From NCBI RefSeq assembly GCF_028421645.1, contig NZ_CP116887.1:417001-481000 (forward strand): a stretch of 64,000 nucleotides of DNA, given 5' to 3'. A program made the position numbers and the translations under genes. The stretch is from Aneurinibacillus sp. Ricciae_BoGa-3. Its GTDB lineage: Bacteria; Bacillota; Bacilli; Aneurinibacillales; Aneurinibacillaceae. Below are positions 19,589-28,145 of this stretch, piece by piece. The first letter of the stretch is position 1. Every line of letters starts with the position of its first letter. The notes under the pieces are model-generated. The model was not told where the DNA came from, made no database searches, and saw only the letters and a list, made by a program, of their open reading frames with translations.

Positions 19589-20271
19589 ATGAAATTTGCT
19601 GTCCTTATGTTTCCTGGCTCCAATTGTGATATAGATATGTATAAAGCGATAGAGGATTGCCTAGCCGAACCGGTGGAGTATGTATGGAATACGGAAACCG
19701 ATCTCTTAAAGTATGATGCTCTTCTCTTGCCCGGGGGTTTTCTTACGGGGACTATCTTCGGCCTGGTGCGCTGGCCAGCTTAACGCCGGTTATGGGACAG
19801 GTGAAAAGCATGGCCGAACAAGGCAAATTAATTTTAGGAGTTTGCAATGGGTTTCAAATCTTAACCGAGGCAGGCCTCCTTCCAGGCGCTCTTCGCAGGA
19901 ATATCAGTTTGAAATTTCAATGCAAAATGGTTGATTTAAAGGTAGAAAACAATCAAACGCCCTTTACTTTGGAGTACACAGAAGGAGAATGGATAAAAAT
20001 TCCCATTGCCCATGGTGACGGGAATTATTACTGCGATAACGAAACGCTTCAACAGCTCGAAAAGAATAGTCAAATTGTTTTTCGCTATGAAGGATTAAAC
20101 CCGAATGGTTCCATTAAGGAAATAGCAGGCATTGTTAATAAAGAAGGAAATGTTCTGGGAATGATGCCCCATCCTGAACGGGCTATTCATCAATGGTTAG
20201 GTTCTACGGATGGCAGGCGGATGTTTACATCAATTTTAAGGTATTGGAGGCAGCGCAACGGTGCAGCATAA
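19589..20271 (+). pseudogene. purQ: PurQ, FGAM synthase glutaminase subunit, split by one-base frameshift
   Basis: PurQ releases ammonia from glutamine for FGAM synthase. The 5' part reads [14 protein letters not shown] to LLPGGF and then leaves frame in a T-run at 19738-19741. Adding one T would restore [17 protein letters not shown] and join the downstream part, which holds the catalytic cysteine ([19 protein letters not shown]) and the HPERA motif. The product would then be about 227 residues, normal length. Everything else in the operon is intact, so a sequencing or assembly error in the homopolymer is as likely as a real mutation. ATG 19589 follows AAAGGAG by 8 bases. Confidence 0.92.
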
Positions 20272-22564
20272 AGAACCCACTCCTCAGGAGATAAAGGAAC
20301 AAAAAATCTACCGGCAAATGGGCCTAACAGACGAGGAATATGAAAGGGCTGTGAAAACGCTTGGCAGACATCCGAATTACACGGAAACTGGAGTCTTCAG
20401 TGTAATGTGGTCCGAGCATTGCAGCTATAAGAACTCCAAGGAAGTGCTCCGCCGTTTTCCAACGAAAGGTCCCCGAGTGCTTCAGGGACCTGGAGAAGGT
20501 GCAGGCGTAGTGGATATTGGAGATAATCAGGCGGTTGTGTTTAAGATTGAAAGCCATAACCACCCTTCTGCGATCGAACCTTATCAGGGGGCGGCTACAG
20601 GTGTCGGGGGGATCATTCGTGACGTCTTTTCAATGGGAGCGCGGCCTATCGCTCTGCTAAATTCCTTGCGATTTGGGGAACTAAATAATCTTCGGACTAA
20701 GTACTTATTTGAAAACGTAGTAGCAGGAATTGCAGGTTATGGAAATTGCATAGGCATTCCTACAGTAGGCGGGGAAGTATACTTTGATCCTTCCTATGAA
20801 GGAAATCCGCTGGTGAACGCTATGTGTGTAGGACTGATAAAGCATGATCAAATACAAAAAGGGGTTGCAAAAGGGATTGGAAATCCCGTGATCTACATAG
20901 GAGCCGCTACGGGCAGAGACGGAATTCATGGGGCTACATTTGCCTCGGAAGAACTAAGTGAGGAATCTGAAGCAAAACGTCCGGCTGTTCAAGTGGGAGA
21001 TCCCTTCATGGAGAAACTTTTGCTTGAAGCAACGCTGGAACTGATTGCTTCAGGATATGTGGAAGGCATTCAGGATATGGGAGCGGCTGGTTTAACGAGC
21101 TCTAGTTCGGAGATGGCGAGCAAGGCTGGAAATGGGATTGAACTCAATCTTGATCGGCTTCCCCAACGTGAAAAGGGAATGTCAGCGTACGAGATGATGC
21201 TGTCAGAATCACAGGAACGAATGCTCGTTGTCGTGCGGCAAGGAAAGGAACAAGAAGTGAAAAAAATCTTTGACAAATGGGGGCTTCACTCAGCTGTCAT
21301 TGGAAAAGTCACAGCTGGGCCTATGCTTCGTGTTACTCATAAGGGGAAGGTCGCAGCAGAAATTCCAGTGGACAAGTTGGCAGCTGATGCTCCTGTGTAC
21401 TGCAAGCCTTCGAAGGTTGCTTCCTATTATGATGAATTCGCCGCCATTGATGCCACCGAATTACCTGAAGCAGAAGATTATAACAGAACGCTTCTAAATT
21501 TGCTTGGAACCCACACAATAGCCAGTAAGGAATGGGTTTTCAATCAATACGATTATATGGTGCGCACAAATACATCAGTATGCCCGGGCTCCGATGCTGC
21601 CGTAATTAGAATCAGGGATACACGAAAAGCATTGGCCATGGTTACGGATTGCAATGCGCGCTATGTTTATTTAGACCCTTACCAGGGAGGAGCCATTGCG
21701 GTCGCTGAGGCGGCCCGAAATGTGATTTGCTCCGGTGCAGAACCTTTAGCTGTTACGGATAACTTGAATTTTGGAAGCCCTGAAAAACCTGAAATCTTTT
21801 GGCAGTTTGAACAGGCTGTAGATGGTATGAGCGAAGCCTGCCGAAAGCTAAATACACCCGTTATCGGTGGTAATGTAAGCTTTTACAATGAAATCAATGG
21901 TGTCGCCATTTATCCTACACCGACTGTAGGTATGGTCGGCCTGATAGAGGATGTTGACCATATCACAACACAGGGTTTTAAAAATGAAGGTGACCGGATT
22001 TATCTGGTTGGCAGAACAAAGTCAGATGTAGGTGGATCAGAATATCAAAAGCTGACTCTTGGTAAAATCCAAGGACGTCCACCTCAGATAGATCTAGACG
22101 AGGAATATCGGATTCAGCGGTTTGTATTGGACGCAATCCGAGCGGGGATGGTAACATCCGCTCACGATTTATCGGAAGGAGGCGTAGCGGTTGCGCTTGC
22201 GGAAAGCTGCATTGCCGGAAGCGTAGGCGCAGAGATAACCCTATCAACCAACCTTCGCCCTGACATTTATTTATTTAGCGAATCGCAATCCCGGATACTA
22301 CTAACGATACCTGCAAACCTTGCAAATCAACTAACGGAAATGGCGAAATCACAGGGGATTTTTATTGTTGAGTTAGGGGCTGTCGGAAAAGAACAATTGA
22401 TTATCCGCGTAAATGGAGCAGAGATCATCCAACAACCTGTAACGATTTTAGAGAAAGTGTGGAAAACGGCCATTCCAAAGGTTATGGAGAGGTCCGAGAG
22501 TGGTAATGATCAACCGCTAAGTGGAGAAAGGCCTCTTAGTCCTGAACGCACCGACAGTATTTGA
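20261..22564 (+). CDS. purL: PurL, FGAM synthase large subunit
   Basis: PurL is the ATP-dependent FGAM synthase subunit that works with PurS and PurQ. The 767-residue protein is the small Gram-positive form without a fused glutaminase. Clear segments are [37 protein letters not shown] (in part), [13 protein letters not shown] and [16 protein letters not shown]. The GTG start overlaps purQ by 11 bases behind TTGGAGG. After the usual end ([10 protein letters not shown]) it has an extra hydrophilic tail of about 24 residues ([18 protein letters not shown]...), where purF would begin in B. subtilis. Confidence 0.96.
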   Translation: MQHKEPTPQEIKEQKIYRQMGLTDEEYERAVKTLGRHPNYTETGVFSVMWSEHCSYKNSKEVLRRFPTKGPRVLQGPGEGAGVVDIGDNQAVVFKIESHNHPSAIEPYQGAATGVGGIIRDVFSMGARPIALLNSLRFGELNNLRTKYLFENVVAGIAGYGNCIGIPTVGGEVYFDPSYEGNPLVNAMCVGLIKHDQIQKGVAKGIGNPVIYIGAATGRDGIHGATFASEELSEESEAKRPAVQVGDPFMEKLLLEATLELIASGYVEGIQDMGAAGLTSSSSEMASKAGNGIELNLDRLPQREKGMSAYEMMLSESQERMLVVVRQGKEQEVKKIFDKWGLHSAVIGKVTAGPMLRVTHKGKVAAEIPVDKLAADAPVYCKPSKVASYYDEFAAIDATELPEAEDYNRTLLNLLGTHTIASKEWVFNQYDYMVRTNTSVCPGSDAAVIRIRDTRKALAMVTDCNARYVYLDPYQGGAIAVAEAARNVICSGAEPLAVTDNLNFGSPEKPEIFWQFEQAVDGMSEACRKLNTPVIGGNVSFYNEINGVAIYPTPTVGMVGLIEDVDHITTQGFKNEGDRIYLVGRTKSDVGGSEYQKLTLGKIQGRPPQIDLDEEYRIQRFVLDAIRAGMVTSAHDLSEGGVAVALAESCIAGSVGAEITLSTNLRPDIYLFSESQSRILLTIPANLANQLTEMAKSQGIFIVELGAVGKEQLIIRVNGAEIIQQPVTILEKVWKTAIPKVMERSESGNDQPLSGERPLSPERTDSI

Positions 22565-22860
22565 GCAGAGTACGAATGAAACCAATCGCTCGATTGCTGC
22601 AAGGAAAATTGAATATTCAACTATTTATTGCCACCATGGGAGATATGATGACATCAAATAGCGTTTAAATGGCTTGATCAAGTCTTACCCATGGCTACGA
22701 AATCAGTGAAAAAAAAGCATTAATTCCGACAAATCATCAGTTCACGGGTGCAGCGCCTGGCTTTTATTATGAAACCTTGTAAAAGTTGGGATTCCAATAT
22801 GGTACTGGTGCTGTAAACAAAAGAAACGTATAATGTTTACATGTAAACTTTCTTAACATC
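22565..22860 (+). other. Apparent decayed coding sequence downstream of purL
   Basis: No intact gene is present. Short peptide-like stretches appear in shifting frames: MKPIARLLQGKLNIQLF (from 22575), then RLNGLIKSYPWL, then GYEISEKKALIPTN, FTGAAPGFYYETL and KLGFQYGTGAV, separated by stops and frameshifts. They look like parts of one old gene, but no family is recognised. It lies where purF or purM would follow purL in other Bacillales, and the fragments do not resemble either. Confidence 0.35.
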
Positions 22861-22878
22861 AAAAAAGGAGGGAACGTT

Positions 22879-24486
22879 GTGAAGAACCTGCACCGAAATA
22901 TTGGAACATTTGCACTGACGATGACTGGTCTTGGCTCCATCATTGGCTCAGGTTGGCTGTTTGGTGCCTGGAAAGCGGCCAAAATAGCCGGACCTGCTTC
23001 TATATGGGCCTGGGTGATTGGCATGGTTGTTATCTTGTTTATTGCACTGACTTATGCTGAACTTGGGACTATGTTTCCCGAAGCAGGCGGGATGGTCCGC
23101 TACGCCCAATACTCTCATGGATCATTTGTTGGGTTTATTGCAGGGTGGGCGAACTGGATTGCTATTGTCTCTGTTATTCCTGTAGAAGCAGTGGCCTCTA
23201 TCCAGTATATGAGTTCATGGCCGTGGGCATGGGCCAAGTGGACACACGGTTTATCAGCGAACGGCCAGCTTACCCTTCCAGGGCTATTGCTTGCTGCCTT
23301 GCTTGTTATTATTTATTTTCTACTAAACTATTGGACTGTTAAGCTATTCGCCCGGGTGAACACGCTAATTACTGTGTTTAAATTTATCATTCCAGGGGCT
23401 ACTATTCTTGGTCTAGTGCTAACCGGGTTTCATTCCAGCAACTTCACAAGCGGACAAGGCTTTGCTCCATACGGATGGGCAAACGTGCTGACTGCTGTGG
23501 CGACATCCGGTATTGTTTTTGCGTTCAACGGGTTTCAAAGCCCGATTAATATGGCGGGAGAAGCGCGCACACCTAGCCGTTCGATACCCATTGCGGTTAT
23601 TGGATCCGTTTTGATTGCGGCAGTAATATATGTCTGCCTGCAAATCGCTTATATCGGATCGGTGCCATCTGATGTTCTTGCACACGGATGGTCCCACATA
23701 AATTTTAATTCGCCATTTGCAGACCTGGCTCTGGCCCTCAACTTAAACTGGCTTGCGATCCTGCTGTATGTGGACGCGTTTGTATCACCATCTGGCACTG
23801 GAACTACTTATACTGCTACAACAGCGCGAATGATTTATGGACTTGAGCAAAACGGCCACTTTCCAAAAATCTTTGGGCACATTCATCCACTATATGGCGT
23901 TCCTCGTCCAGCAATGTGGTTTAACCTGTTGGTTTGTTTTCTTTTCCTTTTCATATTCAGAGGCTGGGGAGCGCTCGCGGAAATCATTTCGGTAGCCACC
24001 GTTATCTCGTATGTTACGGGACCGGTTTCCGTCATGGCACTCCGTAAATCGGCAGCAAACTTTCACAGGCCTCTTCGTTTGAAAGGAATGGCTGCTATTG
24101 CGCCTGTGGGATTTGTTTTTGCTTCGTTAATTCTCTATTGGGCTCGCTGGCCGCTAACAGGGCAAGTCATGATTATTATGCTTATTGGCCTGCCGATATA
24201 TCTGTACTTCGAGGGAAAACGTGGGTGGAATAATTTTGGCAGTCAGTTTAAAGCTGGTGTGTGGTTTATCACCTATCTGTTGTTTATGACAATCATATCA
24301 TATATTGGAAGCAATAAATTTGGCGGTATCAATGTGCTGCCATATGGGGTAGATATGATCGTTATTGCCGTTTTATCATTGCTGTTCTATGCTTGGGGTG
24401 TAAAGAGCGGGTGGCAGTCTGAATACCTTGGCAATGCGGAAGTTGTGAACACGAGTCTAAGAAAAGCGAGTGAAACAGATAGGTAA
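22879..24486 (+). CDS. APC-family amino-acid permease
   Basis: This 535-residue membrane transporter of the amino acid-polyamine-organocation family has about 12-14 membrane segments. The substrate-binding GSIIGSGWLFG motif of TM1 is at residues about 19-29, and FAFNGFQSPINMAGEARTP marks TM6 and the following loop. It resembles Bacillus YveA, an aspartate:proton symporter, in length and pattern, so an acidic amino acid is a guess. The start is GTG 22879 with AGGAGGG. It is monocistronic between a decayed region and a terminator at 24657. Confidence 0.9.
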   Translation: MKNLHRNIGTFALTMTGLGSIIGSGWLFGAWKAAKIAGPASIWAWVIGMVVILFIALTYAELGTMFPEAGGMVRYAQYSHGSFVGFIAGWANWIAIVSVIPVEAVASIQYMSSWPWAWAKWTHGLSANGQLTLPGLLLAALLVIIYFLLNYWTVKLFARVNTLITVFKFIIPGATILGLVLTGFHSSNFTSGQGFAPYGWANVLTAVATSGIVFAFNGFQSPINMAGEARTPSRSIPIAVIGSVLIAAVIYVCLQIAYIGSVPSDVLAHGWSHINFNSPFADLALALNLNWLAILLYVDAFVSPSGTGTTYTATTARMIYGLEQNGHFPKIFGHIHPLYGVPRPAMWFNLLVCFLFLFIFRGWGALAEIISVATVISYVTGPVSVMALRKSAANFHRPLRLKGMAAIAPVGFVFASLILYWARWPLTGQVMIIMLIGLPIYLYFEGKRGWNNFGSQFKAGVWFITYLLFMTIISYIGSNKFGGINVLPYGVDMIVIAVLSLLFYAWGVKSGWQSEYLGNAEVVNTSLRKASETDR

Positions 24487-24656
24487 AGACAACTGACAAG
24501 AAGGCAAAGCTAACTTCATGCAGCTCATGTATAGCTAATTCGACAGATTTTTGTTATGATGCGATTAAAGATGTTATAAACTATAAATTTTAAATTTATA
24601 TACAAAATGATCTACGTGCCCTTGTGAACTAGTAAACGGGTAAAAGGAATGACACT

Positions 24657-24684
24657 AACCCCGATCTGAAGAGATTGGGGTTTT
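24657..24684 (+). terminator. Intrinsic terminator before bluB
   Basis: AACCCC and GGGGTT pair, with an inner ATCT/AGAT, followed by TTTT. It lies 170 bases after the permease stop and 40 before bluB. The sequence 24487-24656 shows no gene and no recognisable cobalamin riboswitch. Confidence 0.75.
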
Positions 24685-24724
24685 AACATATGTTTTTAAT
24701 TTTCGAGTCAACGGAGGGGACAAC

Positions 24725-25426
24725 ATGTTTTCTGAAATGGAAAAGGCAGCCGTTTATAAAGCCATATACAATAGGAGGGATATTCGAAGTTTTTTACCTT
24801 ACGCGATTCCTGAAGAGACTATTAATAAAATATTAGATGCTGCTCATCACGCACCCTCGGTCGGATTTATGCAACCATGGAACTTCATTGTGATTTCCTC
24901 GACTGAAATTAAGGAACGTCTTGCCTGGGCCGCTGATAAAGAAAGAAGGGCGTTGGCCATTCATTACGAAGGGGAAAAGGAAAGTAAGTTCCTTCGTTTA
25001 AAAGTTGAAGGTTTGAAAGAAGCGCCCATCACGTTTTGTGTCACATGCGACCCTTCCAGAGGCGGCTCGCATGTTTTAGGCCGTAATTCCATTCCCGAAA
25101 CAGATATTCTTTCAACCGCTTGTGCCATTCAAAATATGTGGTTAGCGGCTTACTCTGAAGGATTAGCCATGGGCTGGGTTAGTTTTTACAAAAAAAATGA
25201 CATCCGTGACATATTAGAAATTCCACCGCATATTGATCCCATTGCGCTCATTTCGATTGGTTACACGGATAATTATCCTGAAAAACCGTTGTTAGAATTG
25301 GCGAATTGGGAAAAAAGAAGGACATTAAATCAACTTATTTTTGGTGATAAATGGAACTCACCATGGAATGGGGCAGAAGACACAATGCAACAAACCCCTG
25401 AATACCAACCGCCTACGCCTGACTAG
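24725..25426 (+). CDS. bluB: BluB-type 5,6-dimethylbenzimidazole synthase
   Basis: BluB is a flavin-destroying enzyme of the nitroreductase fold that turns reduced FMN and oxygen into the lower ligand of vitamin B12. The 233 residues show its pattern closely: NRRDIRSFLP, AAHHAPSVGFMQPWNFI (about 39-55), GLKEAPITFCVTCDPSRGG, and PETDILSTACAIQNMWLAA with GWVSFYK. These separate BluB from ordinary nitroreductases. The ATG has GGAGGGG. No other cobalamin gene is in the window, so it would feed a cobamide pathway or salvage system encoded elsewhere. Confidence 0.92.
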   Translation: MFSEMEKAAVYKAIYNRRDIRSFLPYAIPEETINKILDAAHHAPSVGFMQPWNFIVISSTEIKERLAWAADKERRALAIHYEGEKESKFLRLKVEGLKEAPITFCVTCDPSRGGSHVLGRNSIPETDILSTACAIQNMWLAAYSEGLAMGWVSFYKKNDIRDILEIPPHIDPIALISIGYTDNYPEKPLLELANWEKRRTLNQLIFGDKWNSPWNGAEDTMQQTPEYQPPTPD

Positions 25427-25475
25427 TATTTAGGGGTTTAAAGGCACAAACATCCAGCATTCGTGTGTCCGTGTT

Positions 25476-25763
25476 TTAATTGATGGTTTTCATCTTATAC
25501 ACTTCTCTGGTTGAAACGAAGTCTTTGATGTTGTTTCGGTATTCTTGATAATGGCTGGACCCAGCATGACGATCTAATGCTTCGTTGTCTTTCCATACTT
25601 CATATAGAACGAATGTATCGTCTTCAACAGACTGGTTGAGGTTGTACTCTATACAACCAATTTCTTCCCTGGATGCCAATTGAACTTTTTTGAGTTCGGA
25701 TAACAATTGGTCTTGGAAGCCTTCTTTTGGCTTTAAAATGGCTGTGATAATGATTGGTTTCAT
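25476..25763 (-). CDS. ABM-domain monooxygenase (YgiN-like)
   Basis: A 95-residue protein of the antibiotic biosynthesis monooxygenase fold. Typical features are the start IITAILKPKEGFQDQLL, the central REEIGCIEYNLNQS and FVLYEVWKDNEALDRHAGSSHYQ. Related small proteins oxidise quinols or bind haem, and the substrate here is unknown. AAGGAGC precedes the ATG. It is convergent with bluB and probably cytosolic and dimeric. Confidence 0.88.
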   Translation of the reverse strand: MKPIIITAILKPKEGFQDQLLSELKKVQLASREEIGCIEYNLNQSVEDDTFVLYEVWKDNEALDRHAGSSHYQEYRNNIKDFVSTREVYKMKTIN

Positions 25764-25976
25764 TTCTGCTCCTTTTTCTTGTATCAGATTGCTTTTTTAG
25801 ATTCTAACTAAAAAAGCTGGTATCTCATAATGCTATCAGTATATTATACCAATTCGTTTACTTTTTCCAATAATGATACTTTACCCAACTTGGGTGGATG
25901 ATCGGTTTTCTCCCAAGTATCAATGTTATTCCGTTTCATTTCTTAATTTTATGTATATCAATGGAAATAATAAAAC

Positions 25977-26027
25977 GCAAATAGCCGGCAATGTACCGTG
26001 TAATACAGTATCATGCTGGCTATTTGC
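25977..26027 (-). terminator. Long inverted repeat, terminator of the lysozyme-like gene
   Basis: GCAAATAGCCGGCA (25977-25990) pairs with TGCTGGCTATTTGC (26014-26027) at 13 of 14 positions. On the minus strand it is followed by GTTTTATTATTT, which suits termination of the gene ending at 26048. The rest of 25764-25976 has no recognised gene. Confidence 0.7.
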
Positions 26028-26047
26028 CGATAGGGGACAAAGAGTAG

Positions 26048-26647
26048 TCAGGTTTTTGTCTGGGATAAATGCGTGTTTGTTCTGTTATAATACCGGAATA
26101 CATGTTCAACATAATCGATATCGCCATAAGTTTTCCAACTGTACTTTTTTGCCATTATCTGCGAGAAGGCTACTGCATTTTGCTTTGAATAGCCCCCATG
26201 ATCTTTTGCGTATTGGATAAATCCTATACCAAAATTATACGATTGAGTTGCTAGCTTTAAGTCGCCGTCAGCTAGCTTTAGAACAGTAGCGAAGTGCCGT
26301 ACACCTGTTTCGATGCTTTGTTCGGGATTGGTAATGGTGTTGGGCGGCAATCCTAAACTTTCACTGGCCTGCATCGGATCACCGCCCTGGCCACCGGATT
26401 CCTGCATCATTTGAGCCAATAGGAATTGTTCATAGCTGCTCACTCCATACTTCACTGCAAATTTATGGAGTACAGGTTGGTAACGAAGAACCGCAGCGTT
26501 GATCGTTGCTTTACCCTGTTCATTATTCAAGAAATTAGGTTTTTGCAAGGCCGCCAAAAAAAGAAGGACAACCGCGATTGAAAAAATAAAAAAGAGGAAT
26601 ATTCCCTTTTGCAGATTCGTTATAAAGCGTTTCTTTTTAAATTTCAC
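26048..26647 (-). CDS. Lysozyme-like cell-wall hydrolase, membrane-anchored
   Basis: This 199-residue protein has one N-terminal membrane segment (about 13-34) and an extracytoplasmic lysozyme-like domain of the CwlT/Tn916 Orf14 kind. The core reads LLAQMMQESGGQGGDPMQAS (the ESGG glutamate is the likely catalytic acid), LGLPPNTITNPEQSIETGV, TQSYNFGIGFI and YGDIDYVEHVFRYY. It should cleave peptidoglycan glycan strands. The peptidase half of CwlT is absent and no conjugation genes are nearby, so a wall-remodelling role is more likely than transfer. The GTG start follows AAAGGGTG. Confidence 0.9.
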   Translation of the reverse strand: MKFKKKRFITNLQKGIFLFFIFSIAVVLLFLAALQKPNFLNNEQGKATINAAVLRYQPVLHKFAVKYGVSSYEQFLLAQMMQESGGQGGDPMQASESLGLPPNTITNPEQSIETGVRHFATVLKLADGDLKLATQSYNFGIGFIQYAKDHGGYSKQNAVAFSQIMAKKYSWKTYGDIDYVEHVFRYYNRTNTHLSQTKT

Positions 26648-26877
26648 TTAAATACACCCTTTGGAATGTGATTATTCTTGTTTGTCTGGTAGATATCCCG
26701 TGGATGGTGGACGGCATTTATATATTAGCGCTGGTTGATAGACAAAAGTACATAGATAACATCGTCTAACTTAGCTATGAATTTTAGGGGAGAATAGTGA
26801 AAAATCAATGAAATGTAAGCATTTTTTCAGTGGCGCCGTGCAGTAGGGGGAGTGTGTGGGTATTGTTGATTCAATAG

Positions 26878-27042
26878 GTGGTGGAAAACAATTATATTGC
26901 TATTTTAGCAGAAAATCAGGAGGCAGAGAAGGATTTTTACAGCAGCCAGAAAAAAGTGAGTCTCCAACAATGGCTAGCCTGTCCATTGCCGGAGACGGTC
27001 AATTTACTAATTGAAGACGAACATAATATAAGGTATATGTGA
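26878..27042 (+). CDS. Possible 54-residue hypothetical protein
   Basis: An open frame begins at tandem GTG codons just after a stop and ends at TGA 27042. The peptide is acidic and polar (NYIAILAENQEAEKDFYSS, then WLACPLPETVNLLIEDEHN). The reading looks protein-like, but the ribosome site is poor: the only G-rich stretch (GGGGGAG) is about 28 bases upstream. No family is recognised, and it may be the 3' remnant of a longer gene. The rest of 26648-27064 shows nothing clear. Confidence 0.3.
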   Translation: MVENNYIAILAENQEAEKDFYSSQKKVSLQQWLACPLPETVNLLIEDEHNIRYM

Positions 27043-27064
27043 ATACTCCGTAAGATAAGTTACA

Positions 27065-27547
27065 TCAGAGCGTATTGTTATAACTATTAGAGTATGAGTG
27101 TACAGTTGATAGATGAATAATTTTATTTTGCAAGTCTACTTCGTTACTGGCCGTGAATGCATCAATGAGCAGTTGCCCCTGGACCATAAGGTTTCCGTTC
27201 ACTATAAAGGGCGCTTGTTGTGTCATAGTGTTGTCGTTGTCCCATCTGGCGATGTTATCCCCAACTTTAAGCCTTAGCGTGGTGTGATTTTTTATTGCGG
27301 TTAATGTATTTGTTTTTGGATCCCACGATAGTCTTGCCCTCAAGGCTACTAATACGGACCTCGCCGGAAACATTACGATACCTTTATTTGTTAGAACAAC
27401 CGGATGGCGCAGGCTCACCGGTCGACCATCAACATTAATCTGAATGGATGTTTTCATATAGGAGGCTTGTACAGTTTTAGCAAACGAAATAACGGGAACG
27501 AATAATACAAGCATAACAACAACTAAAAATGCCATCATCTTTTGCAT
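27065..27547 (-). CDS. Secreted protein with copper amine oxidase N-terminal-like (stalk) domain
   Basis: The protein has 160 residues. A signal peptide (about 1-24, MQKMMAFLVVVMLVLFVPVIS with FAK) precedes a domain of the copper amine oxidase N-terminal type, common in secreted Bacillales proteins: INVDGRPVSLRHPVVLTNKG, MFPARSVLVALRARLSWDP, TLTAIKNHTTLRLKVGD and VNGNLMVQGQLLIDAF. This domain is usually a wall- or protein-binding module and has no catalytic copper site. ATG 27547 is chosen because GGGAG lies 8 bases upstream; the earlier in-frame ATG (27562) has no site. Confidence 0.8.
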   Translation of the reverse strand: MQKMMAFLVVVMLVLFVPVISFAKTVQASYMKTSIQINVDGRPVSLRHPVVLTNKGIVMFPARSVLVALRARLSWDPKTNTLTAIKNHTTLRLKVGDNIARWDNDNTMTQQAPFIVNGNLMVQGQLLIDAFTASNEVDLQNKIIHLSTVHSYSNSYNNTL

Positions 27548-27668
27548 GTGAACAACTCCCATCGAATTCTTGTTATTCTATATTTAATCAGCTTTTGTTA
27601 ATAATAGAACTGACCAGAATAAAAAGGTCAACAAGTTGGAACAGCATCGTTTCATGCAAGGAGACAAG

Positions 27669-27740
27669 ATGAACTTCGGGTTCATGCCGAGTGAAGCTTT
27701 GATAGGCCGGGACAATAAAGATCCGAGCCTATCAAAGCTT
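27669..27740. other. Two adjacent strong hairpins downstream of the 27744 gene
   Basis: ATGAAC-TTCGG-GTTCAT (27669-27685) is a hairpin that can present a UUCG loop. AAGCTTTGATAGGC (27694-27707) and GCCTATCAAAGCTT (27727-27740) pair perfectly over 14 bases with an inner CGG/CCG. The second starts 3 bases after the stop of the minus-strand gene but lacks a clear U-run, so it may be a stabilising 3' structure rather than a simple terminator. Confidence 0.5.
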
Positions 27741-27743
27741 AAA

Positions 27744-28007
27744 TTAATGATTTGCAGAAGTCATACCAGGACCAACAGCAAGAATTTTTCTGATTCTAAT
27801 CTTAGCTAACACCATCTCTTTCAAATCTTTACTACTTGTACTGACTTTAACTGGATCAGTTGCATCTACCCGCAGTGTAACAATATCTCTGCCTACTTCC
27901 TCCAAGGTGCCCTCCACCTGAATACCTTCAAGAAAGATGAGAACACGCTCTCCCTGTAGACGCTTCAACTCACCCCTAATTCCATCTTCATAACGCCTTG
28001 CCGCCAT
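27744..28007 (-). CDS. 87-residue protein, possibly Sm-like/DUF2642-like
   Basis: A strong AGGAGGA site precedes the ATG. The N-terminus is basic and helical (RRYEDGIRGELKRL). It is followed by a beta-rich core (RVLIFLEGIQVEGTLEEVG, DIVTLRVD) that resembles small Sm-like or DUF2642 proteins of spore formers, which are small cytosolic or spore-associated proteins. The similarity is only a pattern impression. The product is soluble and has no cysteine. It lies downstream of a glycosyltransferase gene that reads in the same direction. Confidence 0.55.
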   Translation of the reverse strand: MAARRYEDGIRGELKRLQGERVLIFLEGIQVEGTLEEVGRDIVTLRVDATDPVKVSTSSKDLKEMVLAKIRIRKILAVGPGMTSANH

Positions 28008-28112
28008 AGTTTTGTCCTCCTTTCCATAAGCGTTACTATATGTTATGTCGTCAAAGGCAAATTGAAAGGATGCGAAAGGGTCATTTCATCAATATTTTTT
28101 TCAATTACAAAA

Positions 28113-28139
28113 GCGGTCTCCTGATCATCAAGGGACCGC
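28113..28139 (-). terminator. Terminator of glycosyltransferase gene
   Basis: On the minus strand GCGGTC and GACCGC pair around a short loop and are followed by TTTTG, just after the stop at 28146. Confidence 0.75.
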
Positions 28140-28145
28140 ATATCC

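Noticed and set aside
25873-26220. 115-codon plus-strand frame before the lysozyme-like gene
   Set aside because: It overlaps the terminator and the 3' end of the real minus-strand gene and has no family pattern.
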